64,000 nt of DNA from Ricinus communis. Its lineage: Eukaryota; Streptophyta; Magnoliopsida; Malpighiales; Euphorbiaceae. The position numbers were made by a program, and so were the translations under genes. The stretch is from the NCBI RefSeq assembly GCF_019578655.1, contig NC_063259.1, forward strand, positions 17,822,489 to 17,886,488, in the 5' to 3' direction. Every line of letters starts with the position of its first letter. The first letter of the stretch is position 1. Shown here piece after piece: positions 52,286-64,000 of this stretch. Under the pieces are notes generated by a model. It did no database searches. It saw only the letters and a list, made by a program, of their open reading frames with translations, and was not told the origin of the DNA.

Positions 52286-53796
52286 TGATATGCATAATTT
52301 TACACATATTTTCTTGTATATTATTGCGTATTTTCTTAGCAATTATTGTTCTTTTATTCCAAGATCACCCATGTTTTGTATTCTTTTGCATTTCAGGAGA
52401 ATTTACAGGACCATCATCAGTATTTGAGCAATTATAGATCAATACATGCGAAAATGGACGGGAATTCATCAAGATTGGACAAGAGCTCGCAGTGCATACA
52501 TTAAGCACGGCCTAGGTCAAGGCCGTGCTGATCAGCACAGCCTGGACTCTGGCCGTGACCGACCATGAGCGTTTGGTCTTCAAAACATGGCATTTTGAGC
52601 ACGGTTTCTGTACCCACCACGGCCTCCAGCACGGCCCGTGGTGGCTCAGCACCGGTGGGGGCACAGACATGAAGAAACCCTAATTGGTGAGATCCGAAGG
52701 TTCAGCACGGCCTGGACTTCGACCGTGCTGACCAGCACGGCCTTGACCACGACCGTGCTGAGACAAATATATAAGGAAAACTATTATTTTAGGGTTAGGA
52801 AGTAAGAAGCAAGGAGAGAGCCCTGGCGGCTGGTTCAGTTTTTGGATAGTGCTGAGTACGGGAGAGAGTTGTAGAGAGGAAGAATCCCAGAATCGTAAGG
52901 TTCCGAATGCAAAAGAGTAGTGTAGAAATTCGAGAGGCAATTAGGAAGACCGATCATAGTGCTGATTCAGATTTGGAGCTATTCATTCAATTCGAGAGAA
53001 AAGGGTGTACATGTTCCATTTTTGTTATTCTTTCATTATAATTGATTTCCTAGTTGTTTTAAAGATGAACATGTTTAGCTAGATTGATTTAATCCATTGG
53101 GATTTCTTTACTATGTTGGCTTAATACTAAATTGTTGGATTGTTTGAGTTTAGTTTTATATCCTTCTTACTTGCACTATTAATAAGATGATGCATTATTC
53201 ATAAGATATTATGAATTATGATGTTTAGATTGCTTTATGTGATTGAGAAATCCATTTGGCGATTGAAATTTTGAATAGCAAGAACTGGTTAATAATCACT
53301 TAGAGATAAGGATAATTAACTAGCCGGATTAAGAATTAACAAAGCTTAATAGAGGCGGATTAAAGCTTAATACTAATTTAAGAATCAATCGTTAGGAAGA
53401 GATTCCAACTTTAGGTTCTTGAGTTTAGGAATTCGGTGAGCTCGAGAGAGAAACCGAATTCAGTTAAGAATTCGTCCATGGGTAGCATAATTGGACTCAT
53501 CAATCTGTTATCTTTTGTTTGATTGCCAACTAGTTTAGGTTCCATTTGGGTTTGCTTTCTTGTCTTGGTTGTTTCATTTGTCCATTCATTCCTACATCTC
53601 CCTTAGAACTCAGCTTGTAGTTATTAGTTAGTTTAGAAATTATTCATCATTTATTTTAGGCTAATATAACAAAGAACAAAGAAGTAACTCTGAGCTTTCA
53701 CTTTCCCGAGGAATACGACCTTGATACTCGCCATGAGTGCTAGACTGCATCGATAAATTCAGTGCCTTAGATTGTAGCTGCATAAATAGCCTATCA
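52286..53796 (+). mobile_element. 3' LTR of truncated Athila
   Basis: Complete LTR of 1511 bases, TGATATGC ... AATAGCCTATCA. CACGG block about 52503-52762 and TATA box 52768-52775, in the subfamily of the solo LTR at 1025. The upstream 3' region and purine tract show it is a 3' LTR; the 5' part of the element is gone, and no TSD can be tested. The frame 52680-52940 (minus) is LTR sequence. Confidence 0.9.
52768..52775 (+). promoter_or_regulatory. LTR TATA box
   Basis: TATATAAG six bases after the last CCGTGCTGAG-type word of the CACGG block. Confidence 0.6.
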
Positions 53797-54092
53797 ATAT
53801 CCAATTTATTTATTTCAAATTTAAGTAATTATCGATAAAACAATGACTATCATCAAGAAAACCTTCTAGAATCTATATCTAGACGTAAAATCATCTCAAG
53901 AAATGATGTTGGGGAGTCAAAATCCAATTGAATCTATGAAGAGCTGATTGCTCTATAGAGGAAGTTTTAAGATTTACAGTTTAGTCCCTGATTTTATAAA
54001 AATTATCATTTTGACCTCAAACTTAATTTTTTCTGACAATTAGGTCCAAATTGAATTTAAAAAGATAATTCCAGCTGGATTGACCTCGACCT
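53797..54092. other. Unassigned DNA between elements
   Basis: No coding similarity and no repeat termini seen. It carries GTCCCTGATTTTATAAAA-style text common in plant LTRs, so it may be a remnant of another element. Confidence 0.5.
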
Positions 54093-55614
54093 TGTAACTG
54101 CCCTACCCGAACTAGGCCTAACCATCCAATTTTCTAACTTTATTTTTCCAGATCGTGGAGTGTGGCAACTTGAAGCTTTAACTACTACTTCTTTAATCCT
54201 GAACCGACTTTTAACTTCTTATATAACACTAGTGGGGAAAATAAGGGAATGAGTAAAACTAAGTGAAAGAATAAACAAATAACAAAGAGGAAACAAATAA
54301 AGATTTAAATAAATTCATACAATACTATACTCATCTTCAACACTTTTATGCTGGAGAAAATATTGCTAAAATTCTGAAATAAATATTTGATAAAAAAATT
54401 CTAGTTGGCAAATGAAATTCTATAAAACTAACTAAATAAAGAAGCACTTCCAGATGTATCTAAATTTTCAAATCCTTTTCTACTACTATTTAAATTATGT
54501 TATCATACCAAGAAAAATCAGTAACAAATAAAATAAATAATTCAGTCGAAAATAATCTATATTCGTAGATATACTCTACTGATTCCTGGCAACTTTGGGA
54601 GCAAAGATATCTCACCTGGCAACGCAAAGTGCAAATAACTAGTCATACGCACGCAAACAATAAGCCCCAAAAGGCACTAGCTAGCATATGCCCCAAAAGC
54701 TATGTGTATACTAAGCCCTGTCCCAAAGACAGTATAATCCGTTTACACCTGATATCCAAGGTGCGATCCCATAGGTCACATAAATGAGTATATACTCATT
54801 TATCCAACTATGTAAAATTATAATCACATATATAAAATAAAAACTAAAAATATCTTTCTTTGTTCCCAATTTCTATAGAAAATATCAAGTTTCTAAATTG
54901 CATTTAAAACACATGCTTCAATAGTAATATTCCATCAAATCATGAGGTAATACATATAAATAATATTTTACTGACATGAATAAGATGCTATAGGTTTATC
55001 CACTCACCTGGTATGTAGGACCTAACCGACTGTACTTTCACTTAATTTCCAACTAATTCCCTCCGGTCAGTTATTTGAACGCACAATCCTATAATTCATG
55101 CATAAATATACTAGATTTAATCGTAAATCTATTTCTAATAATCCTTAACAAATGTGTATTATTCTATATCTAAAATCTAATTTTAATCCTAGTCTAATAT
55201 TAGTATAATCCTATGAATTATCTATCTATTTCAATTAATTAATTCTACCGAGAATTCAACAACAGGTCCCCTATAAAACTGACTAATTCCCCTTGTAAAT
55301 GGGTCCAGGATCTGCAAAGAATTTATACTACACACTCCATAAAAATTTTCGTCCAAGATCTCCAAAAATTAATTTATTTTCCCAAATTAATAATTATTTG
55401 CTGATTATTATAATTAACCCTGAGTATTTAAAATTTAATAGCAAATCTACCTCATAAATCAAGCATCTTACCCAACTAATTATTTTATTCCAACCATATT
55501 ATTTATCATACAGTTAATATTAATTTTACTGATTTTCTCTAATCATTTATATATAAATTTTTAATTTATTTATTCAAACATAATATAGTTTTCTTCTATT
55601 ATCATATCAATATA

Positions 55615-55645
<31 letters not shown>

Positions 55646-55683
55646 CTATTATTATTATTATTATCAATAGTATTATTATGGTA
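54093..55683 (-). mobile_element. 3' LTR of pol-less element
   Basis: Plus-strand start TGTAACTGCCCTACC, repeated at 57456 as TGTAACTGCCCTGCC. Shared text includes GCCTAACCATCCAATTTTCT, AAGAAGCACTTCCA, CTCACCTGGCA and ATATCAAGTTTCTAAATTGC. The left edge is clear, the right edge (about 55683) is inferred from the purine tract. Includes the ATT microsatellite at 55617-55680. Confidence 0.72.
55617..55680. repeat. ATT microsatellite
   Basis: About 18 near-perfect ATT units with a few TCA and ACT interruptions. Confidence 0.9.
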
Positions 55684-57441
55684 CTTCTACCACCCTTAAA
55701 AATTCTCGTCCTCGATATTTCAAGAATAGAGTAAGAGAAGAATGCTTAGTGGCAAAAACTGCCACGCTTCCACTACCACTCTTGATCACCACAATTAGAA
55801 TCCTACTATAGCTATTATTGTTACTTGCCTAATTGATTATTTCTTGATATATCATCATATCTTTGGCGATAAAATCCTACAGGAAGGACACTACTATTTA
55901 ACCATATAGAACATTCGTAAACTACATATACTTCTGGACTATAATTTCAAAAACAATCTCAGCTCCCTATCCACAATTATAGAACATAGATGCACATAAT
56001 CACTTCTTGCTATGACTAGTCATTTTTCGTACTTTGCTTCCCTTAACATACCTCAACTAGAGATTACCACCAGCTAAACCTTATTTACATGACCGCACAA
56101 TTCTCCTAACTATAACAAGACCTTAAACTTATTCCTTATTACATATCCCTAAACTCCATTTATGACTGATAAGATGTGTAACTCGATCACTACACACATA
56201 TTTAAATATAATCCAAAATTTTTCCTGCCATGCGATTATGAAAAATTTAGTCTCAAGAAACTTTAAAAATCCATTTTATCTTCGACTAATCAATTTATGA
56301 TTCAGATTTATCTATAATTTATAACCTACTATCCGCAAGAATTAAAATTGATTTAGCTTAACCATGACTTTCTTATTGCTCTAAGAAACTACAGTTCTAA
56401 ACTATCATCCACTAGTATATAGGTGACTAACATAAAAAACGCTTCACTTTATTCTGCTATCCCAATTTAATTTAGGCATCACCATAAAACTAATAAAATC
56501 TCCTTCAAGTATATCATTAATAATTTGCAACTGTCAACTCAACTATTTTTAGCAATATATCCACTTTAGATAAGTTGATCAAATCATATACTTATCATTA
56601 TTAGTCACCAAAAGACACATATGTAATTATTCCTAACTACATCACCTTAAGAAAGCTCATAAGTTTGACTTCCATTAATTTCTAAAGAAATCAAAGTTGT
56701 AGCTAGAACTCCATTTCTCATCATCCATCCAGAAGTTCCAATCAAATTTTTGGTATCATTTCTCAAAATAACACTATTCAAAACTTATAATGCAAAATCA
56801 TTAATTAAATTTAAAACAGTTCTCGTAGTTTGGAGCTCGTGTCCCTATGTCTAGAACATTAGACTATGTATATGCAATAAATGCAATGAGTAAATGACCA
56901 TAATGCATGACCATGTTATGCGACCAATGATACTATGTAGACTGTATGAGATGATCCTAGACACAAGTAGTCAAGTTTCAAAAAAAAAAATAAAAAAAAT
57001 TTCAAGAAGTTCCAAATTCACTCGTAGAAACATCGTCACAAATCACTTGCCATCAACAAGCTTGTTCACTATTATCGAATCGAAACTAAATTCTTCAGCT
57101 GTGAAAAGCGTCTGAATTTTATAAAATTTAATGATAACAAATCTCATATCATAAAGAAAACTCATTTCTCATATTGGTGGAATTAGATTTTCAATCTTAG
57201 GAAAACATTTAAAAGTTTGTAAAACCAAAAATCACTTTAAATCCCTTAAAGATTGGAATCTCCTTAGATTTTCAACCATCATACTTATTCTTTTAATCCT
57301 CAATCTACTAACACTACTGATAAATTTTACCTTCAGCTTTATCCTTAATTATCAATTTCTCTAAAAGATACTGACTCAGACTTATCCCTAACAAAGATCT
57401 TAAACTTGATGCTTCGATTGCTAGAGTCCAGGTACACCTAT
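55684..57441 (-). other. Internal region of pol-less element
   Basis: 1.76 kb, AT-rich, stops in all frames. The longest frame (56894-57115, plus, 73 codons) contains a poly-A run and matches nothing recognised. The left edge on the minus strand reads GAGGACGAGAATTTTTAAGGGTGG, similar in style to the pol end and purine tract of Del/Tekay elements (a resemblance, not proof). Confidence 0.6.
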
Positions 57442-57453
57442 GCTCTGATACCA
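57442..57453 (-). other. Primer binding site, iMet type
   Basis: The minus strand reads TGGTATCAGAGC, exact match to the complement of plant initiator-Met tRNA, two bases from the LTR end. Confidence 0.88.
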
Positions 57454-57455
57454 AC

Positions 57456-58266
57456 TGTAACTGCCCTGCCTAAATTGGGCCTAACCATCCAATTTTCTAA
57501 CTTTATTTTTTTGGAGCGTGGAGTCTAGCAACTTAAAGCTCTAATTGCTACTGTTTCAATCCTAAACCGACTCTTAACTTGTTGCATAACACTAGTGGGA
57601 AAAATAAAGGGTGAGTAAAACTCAAAAAAAAGAATAAACAAATAACAAAGTGAAACAGACAAGGATTTAAATAAATTCATACAATACTACAATCATCTTG
57701 AACACTTTTCAGGCGAAAATATTGCTAAAATTCTGTCATAAAATTTCATAAAATAATTCTAATTGGACAAACAAAATTTTATAGAACTAATTAAATAAAG
57801 AAGCACTTCCATATGTATCTAAAATTGTAAATCCTTTTCTAAACTGAAATCAATTAACTGCATAATCTTGATTCCATCCGAAAAGGGTTTTGCTACTAAT
57901 TTAAATAATGCTATCATACCAAGAAAAATTAGTAATAAATAAAATAAATAATTCAGCTAAAAATAATATACACTCATAAATGTACCATATTGATCCCTGA
58001 CAACTTTTGTCGCAAAGACGTCTCACCTGGCAGCCCAAACTACAAATAACTAGTCATACGCGCATAGACAATAAGCCTCCAAAAGGCACAACCTAGGATA
58101 CGCCCCAAAGGCTATGTGTGTACTAAGCTTTGTCCCAAAGACAGTATAATCAGTTTACACCCGACGTCTAATGTGTGATCTCATAGATCATATAAATGAG
58201 TGTATACTTATTTATCCAGCTATATAAAATTATAATCACATATATAAAATAAAAACTAAAATAATC
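57456..58266 (-). mobile_element. 5' LTR of pol-less element, part 1
   Basis: Matches 54093-54845 with moderate divergence and one 50-60-base extra segment near 57845-57900. It is interrupted at 58266 by the solo LTR. Confidence 0.78.
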
Positions 58267-61212
58267 TGTAAGACCCAAAATTTTTCTTTAATAAAGATAA
58301 TATTATTAATGATTAATAAATGAGTTTTTATTTAAATTAAATTAATTTTATTTTTTATTTGGTTTAAATTGGAATGAATTAAGTGGAATTTTAATGTTAG
58401 ATAATTAAAAGGAGTTATTTTTCTATACTCAATTAGTTGGATCTTTAAGAAATTAATTAAGCAAATTATTTGAGAAATAAATTATATTTTGGTTATTCAA
58501 ATTTTCTTCAAATGTATATATAGTATATATAAATAAAATTATATATTGGAAAAATTATGGAAGAATTTGTAAAGGATGTTTTTATAAAAGAAATTTTGGA
58601 AAAAAAGAGTATTTTAATTAGTTATTAGTATTAAATTTTAAGTTGAAAAATAGTTAGCAAATTGATTAATTAAATTAATTGTGTGTTAGGACTAAATTGA
58701 AAATTTATTTTGAGATGAAGATTAAAAGTATAATTTTATTAATTTGGGGTTTTAAAGGAAATTTGTATGTTTGGTATTTTTATAATTAAATATGTCTGCA
58801 AGGGATTTTTGGTAATTTTACATTTAAAAGTAAGGATATATATGTAATTGTATATTTTTAATAATTCTAATTTGGCCCAAATTAAATAGTTAGGGGCTCA
58901 ATTGAAAGGCTAAAGAAAAGTTTAGGGGTTATTTGAAAATTTTGCAGGACGAAATTGTTGTAATTAAAAAATTTGAGGGACCAAAAGGTAAGAAAGAAAA
59001 CTTTAGGGACCAAAAGTCGATATTGGAAGGAAAGAAAGAAGAAAAGAAAGAGAAGAAATCGGGGAAGAAGGGAAAGGAGAGAGAGGGGTGTTCGGGGCGC
59101 CGGGAAGAGAGAGAGAGAGTCGTGGTTGTGTCCTTCCATGAGACCGGCTGGCTAGCCAGGCTGGCAGTGTGCTCGGCATCGCGTCGGTAGGCGTGGGAGC
59201 AAGGAAGCGGTAAAACTTTCTTGCACAAGTGCGTCGCTTCCGGTACAGTGTGCTTGATCTTGGTGGCAATCGACTCCCCTCGGTCTTAGCTTGGTTTTGG
59301 CAGCAGTGGTGTCGACTGTGGTGGCCGAAAATGAAATTTCGAGGTGGAGAGAGAAAATACGGGCAGCCGGCGTTTTTGGGTTTTTTCAGCGAGCTCCGGT
59401 GAGCTATGGACGATCGGAGGGCATATCCCGACTCTCCTCAACTCAAGCTTTGCAATGGCACCAATTTTGTGGTGATCAGACTTCGTTTGCAAATCGACAG
59501 CCGAGATCGTCCACAAATCGCTCTGGATGATCGGGGGTCGGATCGGAAAATCAGAAGCAAGGATCGTCATCCGCGCTTCATTTCGAGTCCGATGGTATGT
59601 TCGGATCGTCGATCGGACTCTGGCGGTTGGAGGCGAGTCGACCGAGCGATCAAGCGTCTCGGTAATTTTCTCTAGCCTGTTGATTTAAGAATTCTTTGAT
59701 TTAATTTATGCTTATTGATTTGTGCTGAGTATTAGATGATATTTGTGAGTCAAAAGTAATAGTTTGTCGGACTGCCTACCGTAGTCGTGATTTTTGTGTT
59801 GTATGGCGGAGTCGGAAAAATAGTGAAGTCTTGGGGACCCGACTCCCGTTGTATGAATTGTTGGATATTTGTAGTGTTTTTCTGGCAGGTCCTGGACCCA
59901 TTTTCAGTAGAATTCTTCCGAGTCGAGGTTTTTAGACAGTCAGTCCTAGGAATCTAAACCTAGGATTAATGGTCAATTATTTCAGAGTTTTGACAAATTG
60001 TTTTCCGTGATTAGATAATCTGTTTGTTCGGCTCGCTCCAATCGAGGCACCGGAGCAAAGCTAGGAGGTCGCCAAAGCTGTGAGTTAAAGTCATATATCG
60101 GTTATGCACGTGTCATTCATAAATTTTTGATTTGCTATCGTGAATATTTTATTGCAAGTTCAAATTATTCATTTCATTATTACTCATTTGTATCATGCTT
60201 TTGATTACTATTCATTTATATATCATTTCCTTTATAATTGATTTTATTATTGGATGATGACACGGGATGGCATGACAGTAGAACATATTGGTTTGATGAG
60301 TGTACCGGTATAAATTTGTGAATGATGGAAAGGGGTAAAATGGTAAATTTAAAAGGAAAGTTTAGGACTTGCCCTGGTCGAGCATTGCTCTCTAGGCGCC
60401 AGCTTATTTGGAAATCTAAGTGACCAGACTGGAGGTAAGTCCCTAGTCGAGCTTTGCTCTCTAGGCGCCAGTCTTATTGGAATAAGAGAGCCGAAAGGCT
60501 AAGGCAGATAGTGAACATTAAGTGACCGGACTGGAGTTAAGGACCCTAGTCGAGCTTTGCTCTCTGGGCGCCAGTCCTATTGGAATGAGATTAGTCGAAA
60601 TGTTAGAGTTGAGATTAGTCGAGATGTCAGTATAGAGACTGATCGAGATGTTTGTGTTGGGGTTAGGGTTCTACTAGAGTACTCCGTCCCGTAGCGTGTG
60701 AAAATTATTTTATTTAATTTAAGCATGACATGACACATATGTTTTTACATGACTTAATGCTAATTTTAAATTAAATAAATGTATGATCGATGTATATGTA
60801 AATTTTTTAGATATATGATTTTACTCACTCTCGAGACTGACAGTCTCAATTTTATTATTTTTCAGATCCGTGATTGTTAGTCTTCCCGCGACTCTTATCT
60901 AGTAACCCGACTCCTTCATCATCGGGTGATGTAATTTATTTGGTATGTTAACTTGTAAAATCTTAGATTCTCCGCAATAGAATTAATAGACTTGTCTGTT
61001 GTAATTCTTTGTAGTTTCGGGTCTCGCCTAATTCTTCTGGCAGACCGAATTAATTGTGTAAAATTTAATGGTTACGATAAATTGTGGAATCAATAATATT
61101 AAATGAGATGAGATTTATTTAAGTCAGTAAGTGTCAGGCTTACAGGATTCGGTGGCCTTACGCCTACCCATTCCCTAGTGCCGGTCACGGGCCCACGGAT
61201 GGGGTCGTGACA
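58267..61212. mobile_element. Large solo LTR, probably Del/Tekay-like
   Basis: Ends TGTAAGACCC and GGGTCGTGACA (TG..CA), flanked by TAATC (58262-58266) and AAATC (61213-61217), a TSD with one mismatch. The interrupted 54093-type LTR resumes precisely at 61213. 2946 bases with no internal region. The length and TGTAAGACCC/GTCGTGACA ends recall Del/Tekay LTRs; lineage and strand are not certain. GC-rich part 59090-59660 gives several overlapping spurious frames on both strands (58882-59675). It contains the repeats at 60371-60660. Confidence 0.78.
60371..60660. repeat. Tandem repeats inside the large solo LTR
   Basis: Three copies of TCGAGC(A/T)TTGCTCTCT followed by (A/G)GGCGCCAG and then TTATTGGAAT-type text, at about 60378, 60449 and 60550, the units also sharing AAGTGACC(A/G)GACTGGAG. 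Then three degenerate copies of a short unit with A(T/C)TAGTCGA(A/G)ATGT at about 60590-60650. Confidence 0.8.
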
Positions 61213-61346
61213 AAATCATTCTCTGTTCCCAATTTTTATAGAAAATATCAAGTTTCTAAATTGCATTTAAAACACATGCTTCAGTAGTAATATTCCAACA
61301 AATCATAAGATAATAAATATAAATAATATTTCACTAAAAAAGATAT
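61213..61346 (-). mobile_element. 5' LTR of pol-less element, part 2
   Basis: TTCCCAATTTTTATAGAAAATATCAAG... to AATATTTCACT matches 54866-54990. It is cut at 61347 by the Athila 5' LTR. Confidence 0.78.
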
Positions 61347-62722
61347 TGATGTGTTGCATTCTATACATGTTTTTGTTCTTCATTTATTCATGTTTATGCA
61401 TGTATTGGAGTCATTTTTATGCTAGATTCACCATACTGGGTATCTATTTTTGTTTTCATGTTATTTGGACTCTCAGCATCATTTTTGGAGAAAAATCGAA
61501 GGACTTCAGGACCTAAACAGGACTTTCGAGTGGATTTCAAGGTTTGAGCACGGCCCATGCTCAAGCAAGGACGACCTATGCATCAAGCACGGCCTGTGGC
61601 ATGTCCCATGGCACTGGCCATGGCATGGTCTGACGTTTGGCATTCTGGGGTGGTGTACAGGCCATGGCACGGCCTGTGCAACTTACACAGCTTGTGCACG
61701 CATTTCCTATATATATGAGTTCAGTTTTCGAGAAAAGGGTTCTGCATTCTGATTCCGAGACTCTTACGCACGCGCGACCTTCTGCTTTCCAAACTTCTTA
61801 ACTGACCTTGGGAGACCATTTTCATATATTGAAGGACGGATTTGAGGAGATTCAAGCTTGTTTGAGAGATCGAGGAGATGGATTCTAAAGCATTCAATCT
61901 GATTTTGGCGTTGTTCACTTTGATTCAAGAGAAGGGTGTACATGTTCCAAGTTCATTTTTATTTTTCTTTTGTTCTAGTTATGTTTTTTTATGTGTATGA
62001 GTAGCTATAGCTGATGAACCCATTGAGGTTCCTATTGTTGATGGATTGTTTTTTATTTGTTTTGATTATTAGATTACCAATTTGTAATCCTTCTTGTTTT
62101 TCAGTAATAAAAGTTTATTTCATTTTACTTGAGACTTTGAGTTGAATGTTGCTTAGATTGTTTAATTGGTATTGAGAAATTCATTAAACAATTGGAACTT
62201 AATTAAGCAAGAACTAGTTAATAACACTTAGAGATAAGGTTAATTGGCTAGCCGGATTAAGGATTAACAACTCTTAATAGACTTGAATCAAATCTTAATG
62301 CTGTTATGAGATTAATTTTTAGGCAGAGATTCCAGCATTTAGTTTCTAGAGTTAGGAACTCGGTGAGCTCAAGAGAGGATCCGAGTTCATTCTAGGATTC
62401 AGGCACGGGTAATCAATTTAGTAATCAAGATAATCACCTTTAGTAATTCCATCGCAAATAGGTCCTCTTTGGGTTTGCTTTCTTCCTATGTTTGCTTCAT
62501 TATCTTTTCAGTTTGTTTGGCATTTTACTTTTGCATTTCATCATTTCTAGTTTATAGTTTAGTTGACCTTTCACCATTTGCTTAAGGTTAGATAACACTT
62601 AGTATAGTAGTAGCTTTAGGTTCACCCGTTCCCTAGGGGATACGACCTTGATACTCACCATTAGTGCTAGACTATGTTGATAGGTTCACTACCTTAAGTG
62701 TAGTTGCATCAGTAGCCCATCA
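61347..62722 (+). mobile_element. 5' LTR of last Athila element
   Basis: Starts TGATGTGTTGCATTC and ends AGTAGCCCATCA, 1376 bases, followed by a good primer site and gag. U3 differs from the other copies; its GC-rich block (about 61553-61690) uses CACGGCC / CATGGCA / GGCATGG words in looser form. TATA at about 61710 (TATATATATG). Conserved U5 text GATAGGTTCACTACCTTA. The rest of the element lies outside the window. Confidence 0.88.
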
Positions 62723-62728
62723 AGTTTT

Positions 62729-62746
62729 TGGCGCCGTTGTCGGGGA
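62729..62746 (+). other. Primer binding site, tRNA-Asp type
   Basis: TGGCGCCGTTGTCGGGGA, one difference from the tRNA-Asp complement: the best Athila primer site here. Confidence 0.92.
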
Positions 62747-62900
62747 TCTTTGCAACGGTGAACTAAAGTGAATTGTTCTTGTGTTAATTTGGCCACTGTT
62801 CTTTCATTCTTTATTTTTTGTATGTTTTATTCTTTTTATTTTTATTTCATTTATTCATTATTCTTTCCTTGTTGGTTGTGATTTCCATTTCAGGTAGTTT

Positions 62901-64000
62901 ATGACCAAGAGCTCTAGCTCTGATCTTGTAGAGCCTTTGTCTGATCCAGAGCGATCCCTTAGACTTTTGAGGAAGCCTTTACAATTAGTAGACGAGGAGA
63001 TTAAGGTTGAGATACCTATTGATAGACCAGTAGGGATGGAGAATCATAACGAAAATGATGCAGTAGACGCCAACAGAACGATGTACGAGTTTGCTAGACC
63101 ATCATTGGTTGGGACAGAGACGAGTATACTCAGACTGCCAGTGGCAGTTAACAACTTTGAAATCAAGCCGAACGTGATTCAGATGGTTTAGAATGGGGTT
63201 CAGTTTGGAGGGTTACTGAGCGAGGATCCTAATGCTCACATTGCTAACTTCTTGGAGATATGTGATACCTTCAAGATAAATGAAATTACCGATGATGCCA
63301 TTCGGCTGAGGTTGTTTCCATTTTCTTTGAGGGATAGAGCAAAGAGATGGCTGCAGTCCCTTCCACCGAACACTATCACTATTTGGAATTCTTTAGCTAA
63401 GAAATTTATATACAAGTACTTTCCTCCAGCTAATAATGCTAAATTGAGGAATGATATCTCTTCTTTTGTGTAGATGGACGACAAGAGCATGTATGATGCC
63501 TAGGAGAGGTACAAGGACTTGTTGAGATGCTGTCCACACCACGGTCTACCAGTCTAGATGCAGGTTCAGACATTTTACAGTGGTTTGAACCTTGCTACTA
63601 GATAGATGGTTGATGCAGCAGCAGGAGGGGCGCTGAACAGTAAGATGCCCGAGTAGGCTCGGAACTTGATTGAGGAGATGGCCATGAACAATTATTAGTG
63701 GCAGTCTTCTAGGAGCCGACTAGTGAGGTAAGGTATGGTCAATTAGTTAGATTCTATAGCAGCCTTGGCAGCTCAGGTGGAGGTATTGGCTAAGAAGATC
63801 GACCAGCTCCAGATTCCAGCCCATGCAGCTCAAAACAGCTGTAAGTTTTACGGTGGCCCGCATTTCAGTGCAAACTCTAATCCAGGAGGTTTGTTTGCTA
63901 GTACTTTTGTTCCTTCTTCCTCTTTTGTTTTATCCACTAACCTTGAGTAGGTAAATTATATGGGCAATGGCCCAAAGCAGCAAGGGAACCCGTACAATAA
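62901..64000 (+). pseudogene. Athila gag, cut by window end
   Basis: Starts MTKSSSSDLVEPLSDPERSL 155 bases after the primer site, in the place of the gag at 5185. Reads [132 protein letters not shown] and a degenerate knuckle CKFYGGPHFSAN lacking its second and last Cys. TAG stops at 63189, 63471, 63501, 63555, 63654 and 63696. Unlike the 5185 copy it has no frameshift in the first 270 codons, so it may be younger. The gag continues beyond 64000. Confidence 0.92.

Larger units (their letters stand above)
54093..61346 (-). mobile_element. LTR element with no recognisable pol
   Basis: Two long direct repeats (54093-55683, and 57456-58266 continuing at 61213-61346) flank 1.77 kb. On the minus strand the right repeat ends GGGCAGTTACA and is followed by a perfect iMet-type primer site; near 55684-55700 a purine tract AAGGGTGGTAGAAG precedes the left repeat, so the element runs on the minus strand. 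No gag or pol motif was found in the internal region, so it is probably non-autonomous. The 5' LTR (right) is interrupted by a solo LTR and then by an Athila at 61347; its remainder may lie beyond the window. Confidence 0.72.

Noticed and set aside
58882..59675. Several overlapping frames (85-99 codons) in GC-rich DNA on both strands
   Set aside because: They overlap in all frames, are low-complexity (Arg/Glu/Lys or Ser/Leu/Phe-rich), and lie inside a TSD-flanked solo LTR; no domain recognised.
1..64000. A host protein-coding gene, tRNA, rRNA, defence system or toxin gene
   Set aside because: Apart from the short kinase fragment, all recognisable protein motifs belong to retrotransposons; no RNA gene structure or other system was seen on either strand.

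Overview
This window looks like plant nuclear DNA, most likely eudicot heterochromatin, and consists almost entirely of nested, decaying LTR retrotransposons. No intact host gene, rRNA, tRNA, CRISPR array or prokaryotic feature was found. Background is AT-rich, reading frames are littered with stops, and the recognisable proteins are gag, protease, reverse transcriptase (RT), RNase H and integrase of plant Ty3/gypsy lineages (Athila, Tat/Ogre, CRM-like, probably Del/Tekay-type) and one Ty1/copia element. Athila, Ogre and CRM-like elements together suggest a pericentromeric location; this and the species are inference (no species call is offered).

Layout. 1-3914: old Athila-type pol, interrupted by an Ogre LTR scrap (536-787) and a solo Athila LTR with target-site duplication (TSD) GGCCA (1025-2456). 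3915-13572: an Athila element (5' LTR, tRNA-Asp primer site, gag, protease, RT, RNase H, integrase, ORF1), itself hit by a solo LTR (7848-9296). 13573-19888: a minus-strand Athila joined tail-to-tail to the previous one, with RT lost by a gag-to-integrase deletion. 19889-20700: 3' end of a CRM-like element. 20701-21787: unassigned DNA and a receptor-kinase fragment. 21788-24661: three Athila LTR pieces. 24662-32550: minus-strand Ty1/copia element with a 2.07-kb LTR carrying a G-box minisatellite, hit by a solo LTR (25387-26862). 32551-50833: plus-strand Tat/Ogre element, interrupted by a complete CRM-like element (35203-42062, TSD AATGT) and by an internally deleted Athila element (45814-49880) whose far end was later inverted. 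50834-53796: 3' end of another Athila. 54093-61346: minus-strand LTR element with no recognisable pol, its 5' LTR split by a 2.9-kb solo LTR (58267-61212). 61347-64000: 5' LTR, primer site and gag of a further Athila running off the window.

How parts relate. Each element has its own cis signals: Athila uses a tRNA-Asp primer site and a purine tract ending GTGTGGGGTGATT; CRM-like, copia and the 54-kb element use initiator-Met-type sites; Ogre uses a TGGCGACTC site. Most Athila LTRs carry a GC-rich CACGG/CCGTG inverted-repeat block just before a TATA box, probably the promoter region. Three Athila internal regions share a stem-loop just after pol that survives even in a deletion derivative. The youngest element appears to be the CRM-like one, judged by nearly identical LTRs. 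Many stops in Athila genes are TAG at former Gln or Trp codons in CAG/CTG context, as expected from decay at methylated CHG sites. Coordinates of degenerate boundaries are approximate and similarity calls were made by eye.
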